A stretch of DNA of 25,615 bases from Bordetella parapertussis (GTDB lineage: Bacteria > Pseudomonadota > Gammaproteobacteria > Burkholderiales > Burkholderiaceae_B): contig CALQNE010000022.1 in NCBI GenBank assembly GCA_943331855.1, positions 1 to 25,615 of the forward strand, read 5' to 3'. Every line of letters begins with the position of its first letter. Position 1 is the first letter of the stretch. The notes beneath the pieces were generated by a model, which was not told where the DNA came from, searched no databases, and saw nothing but the letters and a program-made list of their open reading frames with translations. The position numbers and the translations under genes were made by a program. Positions 7,943 through 14,909 of this stretch are shown here, piece after piece.

Positions 7943-9269
7943 AAATGGCCTGCCAGGGCGGTGTCACCCCAAAATCGCGTGCGACGCGCAAACCAGACTT
8001 CAAACCATCCTCGTGAAAACCATAGCCGGTCCAAGCACCGCAAAACCAAGTCCGTTGTTGCCCCTGCAGCATGTATAGAGATTTTTGAGCGCGACTCGCA
8101 GTTTGATCTAACACGGGATGCGCATAAGAAAAACGCACCAAGACTTTGTCGGGATCCGGCGCCTGATGCGGATTGAGCGTCACGATCACTGGGGTCTTGA
8201 ACGGCAAGGGTTGCAGTTGATTGATCCAATAACTCACAGCGACCGGACTCGCCCCGCCTTGCCCACCTACCGACATATAGTTCCACGCTGACCAGACCTT
8301 TGAACGTCTTGGCAACAATGCTATATCCGTATGTAAAACAGCCTCATTGGATTGCACATGAAAGGCCGATAGCACTTGACGCTCGGCAGGTGTCGCATCG
8401 AGCAAGGCGAGCGTAGTCGGTGCATGACAGGCCATCACCACCGCATCAAAATGCTCTACCCCACGAGAAGACGTAATACGCACAGAGTCAGCGCTTCGAC
8501 TCACTTGCGTTACCGGACAAGCCAGGCGGGCATCTGAAATTCGGGCCAACATAGCACGCACGTACACCTGCGATCCCCCTAAAATAGTTTTCCATTGGGG
8601 ACGATTTTCAATTTGTAACAAGCGATGATTCAAACAAAAAGCCAAAAAAGTCTCGGCTGAAAAATCCAGTACTGCGCTGACTGGTGTTGACCAAATTGCG
8701 GCGGCCATCGGCAACAAGTACCAGTCTTGCATGGCTTGTGCATAATTCTCGCGTTTGAGCAATGCACCCAGCGTCATCGGTGCGATTCGCGCTTCGGCCA
8801 GGTAGCGATCAGCCTCACGATTAAAGCGCAAGATATCGTAAAGCATTCTTAAAAATCGTGGCCGAAAAAAATTGAGTGGCTGTGCAAAGACGGTGCTGAG
8901 ATCAGTACCTGCCCACTCAAGATCAGGCTTCTGTAGCGATACACCAAACGACATTTCACTGGCATGCACCGGTACGCCCAAGTGCGCCAAGAGTGGAACT
9001 AGATTCGGATAGGTCAGATCATTGTGAACTAAAAATCCCGTGTCAACGGGGTGTGTGATCCCTTCCAAGGTCACATTCACTGTGTTCGAATGACCACCGA
9101 AATAGTCCCCCGCTTCAAAAAGTGTGATCTGATATTTTTGGGCCAACAACCACGCCGTCGATAGACCGGCAATCCCAGACCCGACAACTGCGATGCGACT
9201 ACCCGGCGCAAGCGCAGTCCGAGTGTTTTGTTCAGTGCTGCTCGTGGTCTGTGCGGCGTCAACGATCAT
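7935..9269 (-). CDS. FAD-dependent amine-oxidase-like protein (COG2907 type)
   Basis: This 444-residue protein has an N-terminal Rossmann dinucleotide fold RIAVVGSGIAGLSTAWLL (Gly30, 32, 35), with Glu52 at the end of strand 2 (binds FAD ribose) followed by GDYFGGHSNTV. PVDTGFLVHNDLTYPNL is characteristic of the COG2907 predicted NAD/FAD-binding proteins. The C-terminal second FAD motif is WFCGAWTGYGFHEDGLKSGL. The family resembles phytoene desaturase and monoamine oxidase and is a candidate acyl-chain desaturase/oxidase. In comparable clusters a flavoprotein provides an unsaturation or oxidation step linked to the CFA-like enzyme; that assignment is inference. It overlaps the upstream chalcone-isomerase-like gene by one base (TGATG) and the DUF1365 start by eight. 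Confidence 0.9.
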   Translation of the reverse strand: MIVDAAQTTSSTEQNTRTALAPGSRIAVVGSGIAGLSTAWLLAQKYQITLFEAGDYFGGHSNTVNVTLEGITHPVDTGFLVHNDLTYPNLVPLLAHLGVPVHASEMSFGVSLQKPDLEWAGTDLSTVFAQPLNFFRPRFLRMLYDILRFNREADRYLAEARIAPMTLGALLKRENYAQAMQDWYLLPMAAAIWSTPVSAVLDFSAETFLAFCLNHRLLQIENRPQWKTILGGSQVYVRAMLARISDARLACPVTQVSRSADSVRITSSRGVEHFDAVVMACHAPTTLALLDATPAERQVLSAFHVQSNEAVLHTDIALLPRRSKVWSAWNYMSVGGQGGASPVAVSYWINQLQPLPFKTPVIVTLNPHQAPDPDKVLVRFSYAHPVLDQTASRAQKSLYMLQGQQRTWFCGAWTGYGFHEDGLKSGLRVARDFGVTPPWQAIYD

Positions 9270-9790
9270 CAGGCGCTCTCAAGACCTAGCAAGCTTTGCC
9301 GCAAGGCGGGTCGCTGCGTGCGCGCATCAAGCCAGATTGCCGAAAAGGCGGCGGCAAACTCTGGATCTAGTATTGACCCGAGCTCTGCCGTCGCAGAAAA
9401 AAAACAAACACCCCGACCCGGCTGAAACCAGCCAATCAAACAATCCCCCAACCCAACATCGGGCACAATCTGCTCAAGCGCACTGCGCCACGTAACCAGT
9501 TGTTCTGCCGACGGGGTGGCCAACCGCTGAATTTCCTGCATTGAGATTGAGACGATCTGCTGAGCAGGCAACTTACGCAGGTATGAAAGTACCAATAGAT
9601 ACGGCTCGGCCGGATCAAAATGACCAGATGCAGTCAGCAAGGAAATTTTGTAAAACTTAAAAACACTCCAGCTAAAAATTCCGTGACCGCATTGCGCCCA
9701 CACCTCGCCCGCCTGCGCACGTAAACTGTTTGGCAAGTCTTCTGGCCTAAACACTACAGAAACATCGTCAAAGGTGGCGCTTGCAGGCAT
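9269..9790 (-). CDS. Chalcone-isomerase-like protein, copy 1, first gene of the operon; signal peptide start unclear
   Basis: This chalcone-isomerase-like protein has 173 residues from ATG 9790. It is paralogous to the gene at 5431-5949, sharing FKFYKISLL (compare FSVYQAQLW), LVLSYLRKL, ISMQEIQRL, GWFQPGRGVCFF and IWLDARTQRPALRQSLLG. From the ATG the protein begins MPASATFDD with no complete signal peptide. However, the ten in-frame codons just upstream encode LFVFIGLSLI, so the extended reading ends in LIMPASA and looks like the core and cleavage site of a signal peptide. No standard start codon precedes it before an in-frame TAA at 9821-9823. Either a non-standard start is used, the signal has decayed, or there is a base error. 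It is the promoter-proximal gene. Confidence 0.78.
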   Translation of the reverse strand: MPASATFDDVSVVFRPEDLPNSLRAQAGEVWAQCGHGIFSWSVFKFYKISLLTASGHFDPAEPYLLVLSYLRKLPAQQIVSISMQEIQRLATPSAEQLVTWRSALEQIVPDVGLGDCLIGWFQPGRGVCFFSATAELGSILDPEFAAAFSAIWLDARTQRPALRQSLLGLESA

Positions 9791-9842
9791 AATCAGACTC
9801 AGGCCTATAAAAACGAATAATTAATGCCAATATACACTACAA

Positions 9843-9870
9843 AGTATAAAAAGTTACTAATTAGTAATAA
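9843..9870 (-). promoter_or_regulatory. Predicted promoter of the nine-gene operon
   Basis: On the minus strand there is a near-consensus -10 TATACT (9843-9848), 16 bases from a poor -35 TTATTA (9865-9870). Transcription would begin near 9835, giving a leader of about 45 bases before ATG 9790. The 14-base palindrome occupies the spacer and touches the -35. This is a reading by eye, with a good -10 and weak -35. Confidence 0.5.
9854..9867. promoter_or_regulatory. Perfect palindrome TTACTAATTAGTAA, probable TetR-family operator
   Basis: The two seven-base arms TTACTAA and TTAGTAA are exact reverse complements with no spacer. The site sits between the divergent tetR-like gene and the operon, within the predicted operon promoter, which is where a TetR repressor would block RNA polymerase. 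A similar half-site CTAGTAA occurs at 9895-9901, close to the regulator start, and could give autoregulation. Confidence 0.6.
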
Positions 9871-9914
9871 AATGAACTATTCGGAAATAATACTCTAGTA
9901 ACTGGCGAAATCGA

Positions 9915-10535
9915 ATGATCGAAACTCCTCCTGCCAAAATGTCATTCAAGAAGCAACAACTGCAATTCCGAGAGAATGCAATTCTTGATTCTGTTAATCG
10001 GCTCTTAGCCCAAAAAGGGTTTGACCTCATGACTATGGATGAGGTCGCCGCCGACGTTGGCATCGCCAAAGCCAGTTTGTATAAACACTTTGAGTCAAAA
10101 GAGCAATTAGCCGCCGCGTCAATGACTCGCTTGCTTGAAAGCGCCATCGCCATCGCCAACGCACTACCAGAACACCAGCCGCCCCTAGACAAGCTCAAAG
10201 CGGTCGTGCGGTGGGCGGTGACAGAGCACTTGGGCGGCACAATGCCTTTATTACCCTCGACCCGGTCAAGCATTCAGCAAGCATTACTGAGCTACCCGCC
10301 CTACATTGAACGCCTCAGCACACTGACCGAACAACTCGGTGAGTGGATCGAAGAGGCCCAAGTGCTAGGTACGTTAGCGGCTTCGCTGCCCGGCGAGGTG
10401 ATTCTGTACACCATCTTTGCCCGCTCGTGCGATCCGGTGTCGGATTTTTTAAAAATGGGTGGCGCATTCTCTGATCAGGATATTGTTGATCTGGTGATCC
10501 ACACCACTTTCGAAGGCATGACTAGACAATCTTGA
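9915..10535 (+). CDS. TetR/AcrR family transcriptional regulator
   Basis: This 206-residue regulator has an N-terminal TetR helix-turn-helix (about 22-68): ILDSVNRLLAQKGFDLMTMDEVAADVGIAKASLYKHFESKEQL. The segment ASLYKHFESKE is the recognition helix plus the conserved YxHF element. The C-terminal half is the variable ligand-binding and dimer domain. It is divergent from the nine-gene operon with 124 bases between them, the standard layout for a local repressor, and the intergenic palindrome is its likely site. The ligand may be an acyl chain or lipid product; that is inference. The upstream ribosome site is poor; ATG 9939 (MSFKKQQ) is a possible alternative start that keeps the whole HTH. Confidence 0.92.
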   Translation: MIETPPAKMSFKKQQLQFRENAILDSVNRLLAQKGFDLMTMDEVAADVGIAKASLYKHFESKEQLAAASMTRLLESAIAIANALPEHQPPLDKLKAVVRWAVTEHLGGTMPLLPSTRSSIQQALLSYPPYIERLSTLTEQLGEWIEEAQVLGTLAASLPGEVILYTIFARSCDPVSDFLKMGGAFSDQDIVDLVIHTTFEGMTRQS

Positions 10536-10600
10536 CCCACCCCAAGGAGAAGTGCGTGCCACGCATCGGCTAGAATCAATTTCTTTTTTACGGATGCGTT

Positions 10601-11515
10601 ATGTGGTTTAAGAATCTTAAGTTATTTCGTCTAGCACCTACCTGGACGTGGACTGCCGCCCAACTTGACGCACTGCTTGCGAAAGAACAATTTGTCTCAG
10701 CCGGGGCGGCTGCACCCCTTTCAATTGGCTGGATTCCCCCTCGTGAAGAAGATGTGCGCTTTGCGTACAGTGTCGGTCGCCAGATTCTCTGCGCCTATCG
10801 CACTGAAAAAAAACTACTCCCCACTTCGGTAATCAATCAGTTTGCCAAAGTGCGTGCGCAAGAACTCGAAGATCAACAAGGTTTCAAGCCGGGCCGCAAA
10901 CAAATGCGCGACCTCAAAGAAGAAGTCACGCAAAGCTTGCTGCCACGCGCGTTTAGTCTCGCGCGCGATACTCGGGTGTGGATCGATCCGGTCAATCATT
11001 GGCTCGTCATAGATACTGCTTCAAGCTCAAAGTCTGAAGAAATCCTCACGGCTTTAGGTAAAGCGATTTATCCGTTTCCAGTTGAGCCGGTTCAGGTCAC
11101 CATCAGCCCTGCCGCTGCGATGACCGATTGGGTACTAGGCGGACATGGGCCGACGAACTTTTCTGTGGATCAAGATGCCGAATTACGGGCCGGCGGCGAC
11201 AAAGCCGCTGCGGTGCGCTACGTTAAACACGCACTCGACAGCGACGATATTCAAAAACACATCAAAGCCGGCAAACAATGCACGCGCCTGGCCCTCACCT
11301 TCAATGATCGTATTTCCTTTGTCTTGACTGAAAACCTAGATATCAAGCGCGTCGCGCCGCAAGACATTTTGGATCAAGCCGAGCAAAATATGCCTGTCGA
11401 TGCCAATGAACAGTTTGACGGCGACTTGACCTTGATGTGTGCCGAACTCAACCAACTGCTTTCAGGGTTACTCAATGCCCTTGAAGAAAAAGTCTTAACC
11501 GTCAAAGCGGCTTAA
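10601..11515 (+). CDS. rdgC: Recombination-associated protein RdgC
   Basis: This 304-residue protein matches RdgC over its full usual length. Recognised segments are MWFKNLKLFRL at the N-terminus, the FVSAGAAAPLSIGWIPPR region, RQILCAYRTEKKLLP, the conserved GFKPGRKQMRDLKEEV basic helix, and LLPRAFSLARDTRVWIDP. RdgC is a ring-shaped dimeric DNA-binding protein of beta- and gamma-proteobacteria that binds double-stranded DNA without sequence specificity and restrains RecA, limiting unwanted recombination at forks. A likely -10 TAGAAT lies at 10571-10576. The gene is independent of the TetR gene upstream and is followed after 20 bases by a small unknown gene that is probably co-transcribed. Confidence 0.97.
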   Translation: MWFKNLKLFRLAPTWTWTAAQLDALLAKEQFVSAGAAAPLSIGWIPPREEDVRFAYSVGRQILCAYRTEKKLLPTSVINQFAKVRAQELEDQQGFKPGRKQMRDLKEEVTQSLLPRAFSLARDTRVWIDPVNHWLVIDTASSSKSEEILTALGKAIYPFPVEPVQVTISPAAAMTDWVLGGHGPTNFSVDQDAELRAGGDKAAAVRYVKHALDSDDIQKHIKAGKQCTRLALTFNDRISFVLTENLDIKRVAPQDILDQAEQNMPVDANEQFDGDLTLMCAELNQLLSGLLNALEEKVLTVKAA

Positions 11516-11535
11516 GCCTAGATCGGAAGAATCGC

Positions 11536-11856
11536 ATGGACCTCATGATTAACAGTAAAGTTTTAGAAACCGTCGAAGGCGGTGTCTTACTTGAGGTTCG
11601 TGCCGATGATTTACAAGTACAGGCCTTCGTCGTTGTCGCGCCTGTTGACATGGCGATCGTCGAACGTTTGGTGCCCATCAGCGTATTTGAGAGCGGCGTA
11701 CAAATCCACGTCTCAGGCGTCAACACGGCTAGCGACGTCGTTGAACAAATCGTCCAAATACTCGAAAACATGGATCCCAACGATGTTGTCGTTTTTTTGT
11801 GCGAAAACACAATCGCGTATGGCGAAAGTTTAGCAACGCTCGGGCTAAAACATTAA
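11536..11856 (+). CDS. Small conserved-looking protein of unknown function downstream of rdgC
   Basis: This 106-residue acidic protein begins at ATG 11536, five bases after GGAAGA and 20 bases after the rdgC stop. I do not recognise a family. It is rich in alternating hydrophobic residues (VLETVEGGVLLEVRADD, VQAFVVVAP, VDMAIVERLVPISVFESGVQIHVSG), suggesting beta strands, followed by a helix (SDVVEQIVQILENMDPND) and another strand (VVVFLCENTIAY). There is no signal peptide or membrane segment, so it is cytoplasmic. The codon pattern and ribosome site support a real gene. It converges with the cyclase gene, with only 23 bases between stops and no visible terminator. Confidence 0.7.
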   Translation: MDLMINSKVLETVEGGVLLEVRADDLQVQAFVVVAPVDMAIVERLVPISVFESGVQIHVSGVNTASDVVEQIVQILENMDPNDVVVFLCENTIAYGESLATLGLKH

Positions 11857-11879
11857 ATGATCAGTCGTGACCGCTCAAA

Positions 11880-14165
11880 TCACTTGCCTTCCATGCGCCA
11901 GACTCCATCCCAAGCGCCTTCAGGGGGATGCTGTTGCAGCGTATTACAGCGCTCAATATAGATCTGCGACAGCGTGTCGTTGGGATTGAAGCCAAGTGCT
12001 TGTTCAAAGGCCTTAATCGCCAAATCAAACTCACCGCGCCGATATTTAGCGATACCGTCCCTGAAATGGCTGACGACATCCATTAGGTTCGGAAACGTCT
12101 GCTCAGTGTGATAGTCAAGGACTTCAAACACCGCAACAGGTTGTGTTTTTCCCTTCACGACAACCAAATCCACTTCGCGCATGCGATAGGTGCCACGTAA
12201 TTTCTTTTGCGTGAACTCGCTGATCAAAATTTTTGCAGCATACTGTTTACACGCAGACTCAAGACGTGCTGCCAGGTTCACGCCGTCACCAATGATGGTG
12301 TAGTCCATCCGTTTTTTGGCGCCGATGTTGCCGGACACCACCACATCCGTGTTTAAGCCAATCCCAATATTGATTGGTTTCTTTCCTTCACTCAAACGAA
12401 TGACATTCCAGTCAGCAAGACGAGTAATCATTGAGATCGACGTGCGGACCGCACGATCTTCGTCATCGCTGTGCGCCACAGGAATCCCAAAGGCTGCCAT
12501 GACTGCATCACCGATAAACTTATCGAGCATGCCGTCTTCTTGGCGCAAGCAGTCGACCATGATTTCAAAATATTCGTTAAGCATACTCACTGTCGCTTGC
12601 GGTCCAAGCTCTTCGGTGATGGTTGTAAAGCCTCTGATATCAGAAAATAAAACAGTGGCCGGCACGCTCACGCCACCCATTGAATCCGCGCCGGTTGCCA
12701 GCAATTGATCAGCGATCGACGCATCCATGTAACGCGACATAGTCGATTTCATACGCTTTTCGCTTGAGATATCCTCGAGCATCACCATTGAGCCAAGGCG
12801 CTTATGATCAGCGCCGCTCAAGGGAACAATCGTCAGGTTGACGGACAGCGTCTGCTCGGCAACTTCAATCTCTGCATCTACGGTGATGTCGGCCTCGCCG
12901 GTGTGCATCACACGTTTCACTTTTTCGAGCACCCAGGAATTGGTGTCATAAAAAATTTGAGAAAAAGGCTTTTCTACGATTTCTGCTGCCGTTGTTTGTA
13001 GGATGCGCAAGCCAGCCGCATTACAGGTCACAATCTGTTCGGCTTCATCAAGTGTGAGTACCCCACTCGACATGGATTCAAGCATGCTCTCATTGTAGTT
13101 TTTCATGCTTTGCACATCGGCAAACAATTTTGCGTTCTGTAAAGCAATCGAAATCTCAGAGCTAAACACTTTTAGGCGCGATTCGTCTTCTTGATTAAAC
13201 GGGCCACCGTGCTTATTAAGCACCTGTGTCACACCAATCACTTTCCCTTCTTTGTTAGTGATCGGCACACAAAGTAGCGAACGTGTGAAGTAACCCGTTT
13301 TTTTATCAAAGGCAGGATTAAAACGCAGATCCGCATAAGCGTGAGGGATATTGATCACCTTGCCGCTTGTAAACACCGCACCGGCAATACCTAAATGATT
13401 CGGCAAACGGATTTGCAGTGAATCCAAGCCCTGCCCCACCTCTGACCAAAGCTGGCCGGTCTTTTCATCGTTCAGGAACAAGGTTGAGCGATCGGCGTTG
13501 AGCATCCGGGTAATCTCGCTCATGACATTTTTTAACAATGAACTGATGTTGATATCAGAAGTCACCTCAGAGATGACATTTAAAAACTCAACCTCTTTCG
13601 CACGGATCGCCCGCATATTTTCAATGAACTGCGCATTTTGCAACGCCATAGACGCCTGCATAGTCATTTTTTCGAGCAAAGTCAGATCAACTTTGGTGAA
13701 GCGCCCCTTTTGCTTATTCAACAACTGCGCCACACCAATCACCTCGCCGTTGCCAGTTCGAATCGGCACACATAAAATACTACGCGTCTCAAAGCCCGTT
13801 TGCTCATCGATTGTTTGGTTAAAGCGTGGATCGGCGTAGGGATCTAAAATGATCAGACTCTCTTGCGTGGTAAACACACTGCCGGCAATACCGCTACTGT
13901 TTAAGATTCGAATTTCATGACGCAAATGTCCTTGCGCCACTCTTGAATACAACTCATTGGTCGTTGAATCATTCAAGAATATCGTGCCACGCTCGGCATT
14001 GATCTCTCGGGTCGCGATCTCGACAAAGGCGTTTAATATGTCGTCAAGATTGCCGAAGGCCGACATTTGGTTTGAAAGCTTGAGTAAAAAATCCGCTAAG
14101 TGCAGGCGCTTTTCGAGCTTACTAAGCGAAGTTGAACCCGTAGTTTTAAGTGCTGATTTTTTCAT
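11880..14165 (-). CDS. GAF-GAF-PAS class III adenylate/guanylate cyclase
   Basis: This soluble protein of about 761 residues makes cyclic nucleotide under control of tandem GAF domains. GAF1 (about 40-175) has CVPIRTGNGEVIGVAQLLNK. GAF2 (about 200-340) has CVPITNKEGKVIGVTQVLNK and a complete NK-F-DE motif (NKHGGPFNQEDE), the mark of cyclic-nucleotide-binding GAFs; GAF1 has the motif with Leu for the last Glu. A PAS-like domain follows (MLESMSSGVLTLDEAEQIV). The catalytic domain has both metal aspartates (Asp509 in FSDIRGFT, Asp553 in FIGDAVMA), Lys549 and Thr623 in YTIIGDGVNLAARLE, the Lys/Thr pair used by Anabaena-type adenylate cyclases. The C-terminus (DGIAKYRRGEFDLAIKAFEQALGFNPND) is a TPR-like repeat. 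ATG 14165 has an AGAGAG site; GTG 14183 is an alternative. Confidence 0.93.
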   Translation of the reverse strand: MKKSALKTTGSTSLSKLEKRLHLADFLLKLSNQMSAFGNLDDILNAFVEIATREINAERGTIFLNDSTTNELYSRVAQGHLRHEIRILNSSGIAGSVFTTQESLIILDPYADPRFNQTIDEQTGFETRSILCVPIRTGNGEVIGVAQLLNKQKGRFTKVDLTLLEKMTMQASMALQNAQFIENMRAIRAKEVEFLNVISEVTSDINISSLLKNVMSEITRMLNADRSTLFLNDEKTGQLWSEVGQGLDSLQIRLPNHLGIAGAVFTSGKVINIPHAYADLRFNPAFDKKTGYFTRSLLCVPITNKEGKVIGVTQVLNKHGGPFNQEDESRLKVFSSEISIALQNAKLFADVQSMKNYNESMLESMSSGVLTLDEAEQIVTCNAAGLRILQTTAAEIVEKPFSQIFYDTNSWVLEKVKRVMHTGEADITVDAEIEVAEQTLSVNLTIVPLSGADHKRLGSMVMLEDISSEKRMKSTMSRYMDASIADQLLATGADSMGGVSVPATVLFSDIRGFTTITEELGPQATVSMLNEYFEIMVDCLRQEDGMLDKFIGDAVMAAFGIPVAHSDDEDRAVRTSISMITRLADWNVIRLSEGKKPINIGIGLNTDVVVSGNIGAKKRMDYTIIGDGVNLAARLESACKQYAAKILISEFTQKKLRGTYRMREVDLVVVKGKTQPVAVFEVLDYHTEQTFPNLMDVVSHFRDGIAKYRRGEFDLAIKAFEQALGFNPNDTLSQIYIERCNTLQQHPPEGAWDGVWRMEGK

Positions 14166-14252
14166 GTTCTCTCTGTCGCTCACGAGCGCCTATCGCGTTG
14201 AATATTTACACTCTGTGGAGTTGCGTAAAAGAATACGGTCGAAACCACGGCG

Positions 14253-14705
14253 TTAATGCGACCGTTGAGCAAGCTCAAGCTGGGCTCGCAGAGCCGCTGC
14301 CATCTCTTTTAACTGCGCAATCTCGTTATGCGTACGCAAAACAACCGCTTGTACCGCGGCCTCTTTTTCTTGTCGCATGCGCTCCATCTGGTTCCGCAAC
14401 TCAACAACAGCAGCCTTTAAGCTCGCAATTTCTTGACTTGCGGCCAGAACAGCCGCTTGCACAGCCTGTTCTTTTTGCCGACCCATCTGCTCTAATATTT
14501 CGCGCAAAGCCAATGCGGTATTTTTAAGCTGTGCAATCTCAGAGTCGGTTGCCAGCGAGGCCTGAGACACCCGCCTCGTGCTGATTGACTGCTCTTGTTC
14601 TAACGCATCGCGCAAGGCTGCAATCGTTGCCTTAAGATCACGCACCTCGGCTTCGTATTCTAAAGTCGCCTCTCGCGACGTTTTCGCACTCTGTCCACTA
14701 CTCAT
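14253..14705 (-). CDS. Coiled-coil repeat protein of unknown function
   Basis: This 150-residue, entirely helical, hydrophilic protein has no signal peptide. It is built of four units of 36 residues (8-43, 44-79, 80-115, 116-150); the core of each is EIAQLK---ALR--LE and the units end in -QKE or -EKE. The last two full units share QAVQAAVL/AAVQAVVL openings. It should form a long parallel coiled coil. It lies 87 bases upstream of the cyclase on the same strand, so the two may be co-transcribed and it might help assemble the cyclase or a signalling complex, but that is inference. I do not recognise a named family. Confidence 0.75.
   Translation of the reverse strand: MSSGQSAKTSREATLEYEAEVRDLKATIAALRDALEQEQSISTRRVSQASLATDSEIAQLKNTALALREILEQMGRQKEQAVQAAVLAASQEIASLKAAVVELRNQMERMRQEKEAAVQAVVLRTHNEIAQLKEMAAALRAQLELAQRSH
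14256..14684 (-). repeat. Four diverged 108-base (36-residue) tandem coding repeats
   Basis: Within the coiled-coil gene, residues 8-43, 44-79, 80-115 and 116-150 align without gaps, with Glu-Ile/Val at positions 13-14 of each unit, LK at 17-18, and an Arg near 25 preceded by Leu. The protein repeats are clear; at DNA level the copies are diverged, so this is an old duplication rather than a recent expansion. Confidence 0.7.
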
Positions 14706-14909
14706 CGTTTCAATCGCAACCTCTTGGCAATTTCATGGTCTGAGTCCCAGAAGCCATGTTTGAGTTTGACAACGCTATTTAAAATTTAACGCTTACCATC
14801 GCCAGAGTGGCGCAGAATTGGTGAGGTGAACTTCGAGCTGACAACGAGCCTAACCAACGCCCTAAAAAAATTATATCTTGAAAGCCATCTGCTCTGACGC
14901 TTAAATGCT

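Noticed and set aside
7939..8286. Minus-strand ORF of about 115 codons within the flavoprotein gene
   Set aside because: It overlaps the FAD protein in another frame and shows no family motif; it is a shadow of a real gene.
10553..10565. TGCGTGCCACGCA palindrome between tetR and rdgC as a terminator
   Set aside because: The perfect palindrome leaves a one-base loop, and the T-rich stretch lies well downstream (about 10578), so it is not a convincing intrinsic terminator.
11520..11530. AGATCGGAAGA, identical to the first 11 bases of a common sequencing adapter
   Set aside because: The match ends after 11 bases, and both flanking genes continue sensibly; it doubles as the ribosome site of the next gene. 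Probably coincidence rather than contamination.
14150..14527. Plus-strand ORF of about 125 codons over the coiled-coil gene
   Set aside because: It is antisense to a repeat-rich gene, has low-complexity residues and no ribosome site or recognisable family; the minus-strand frame explains the region.
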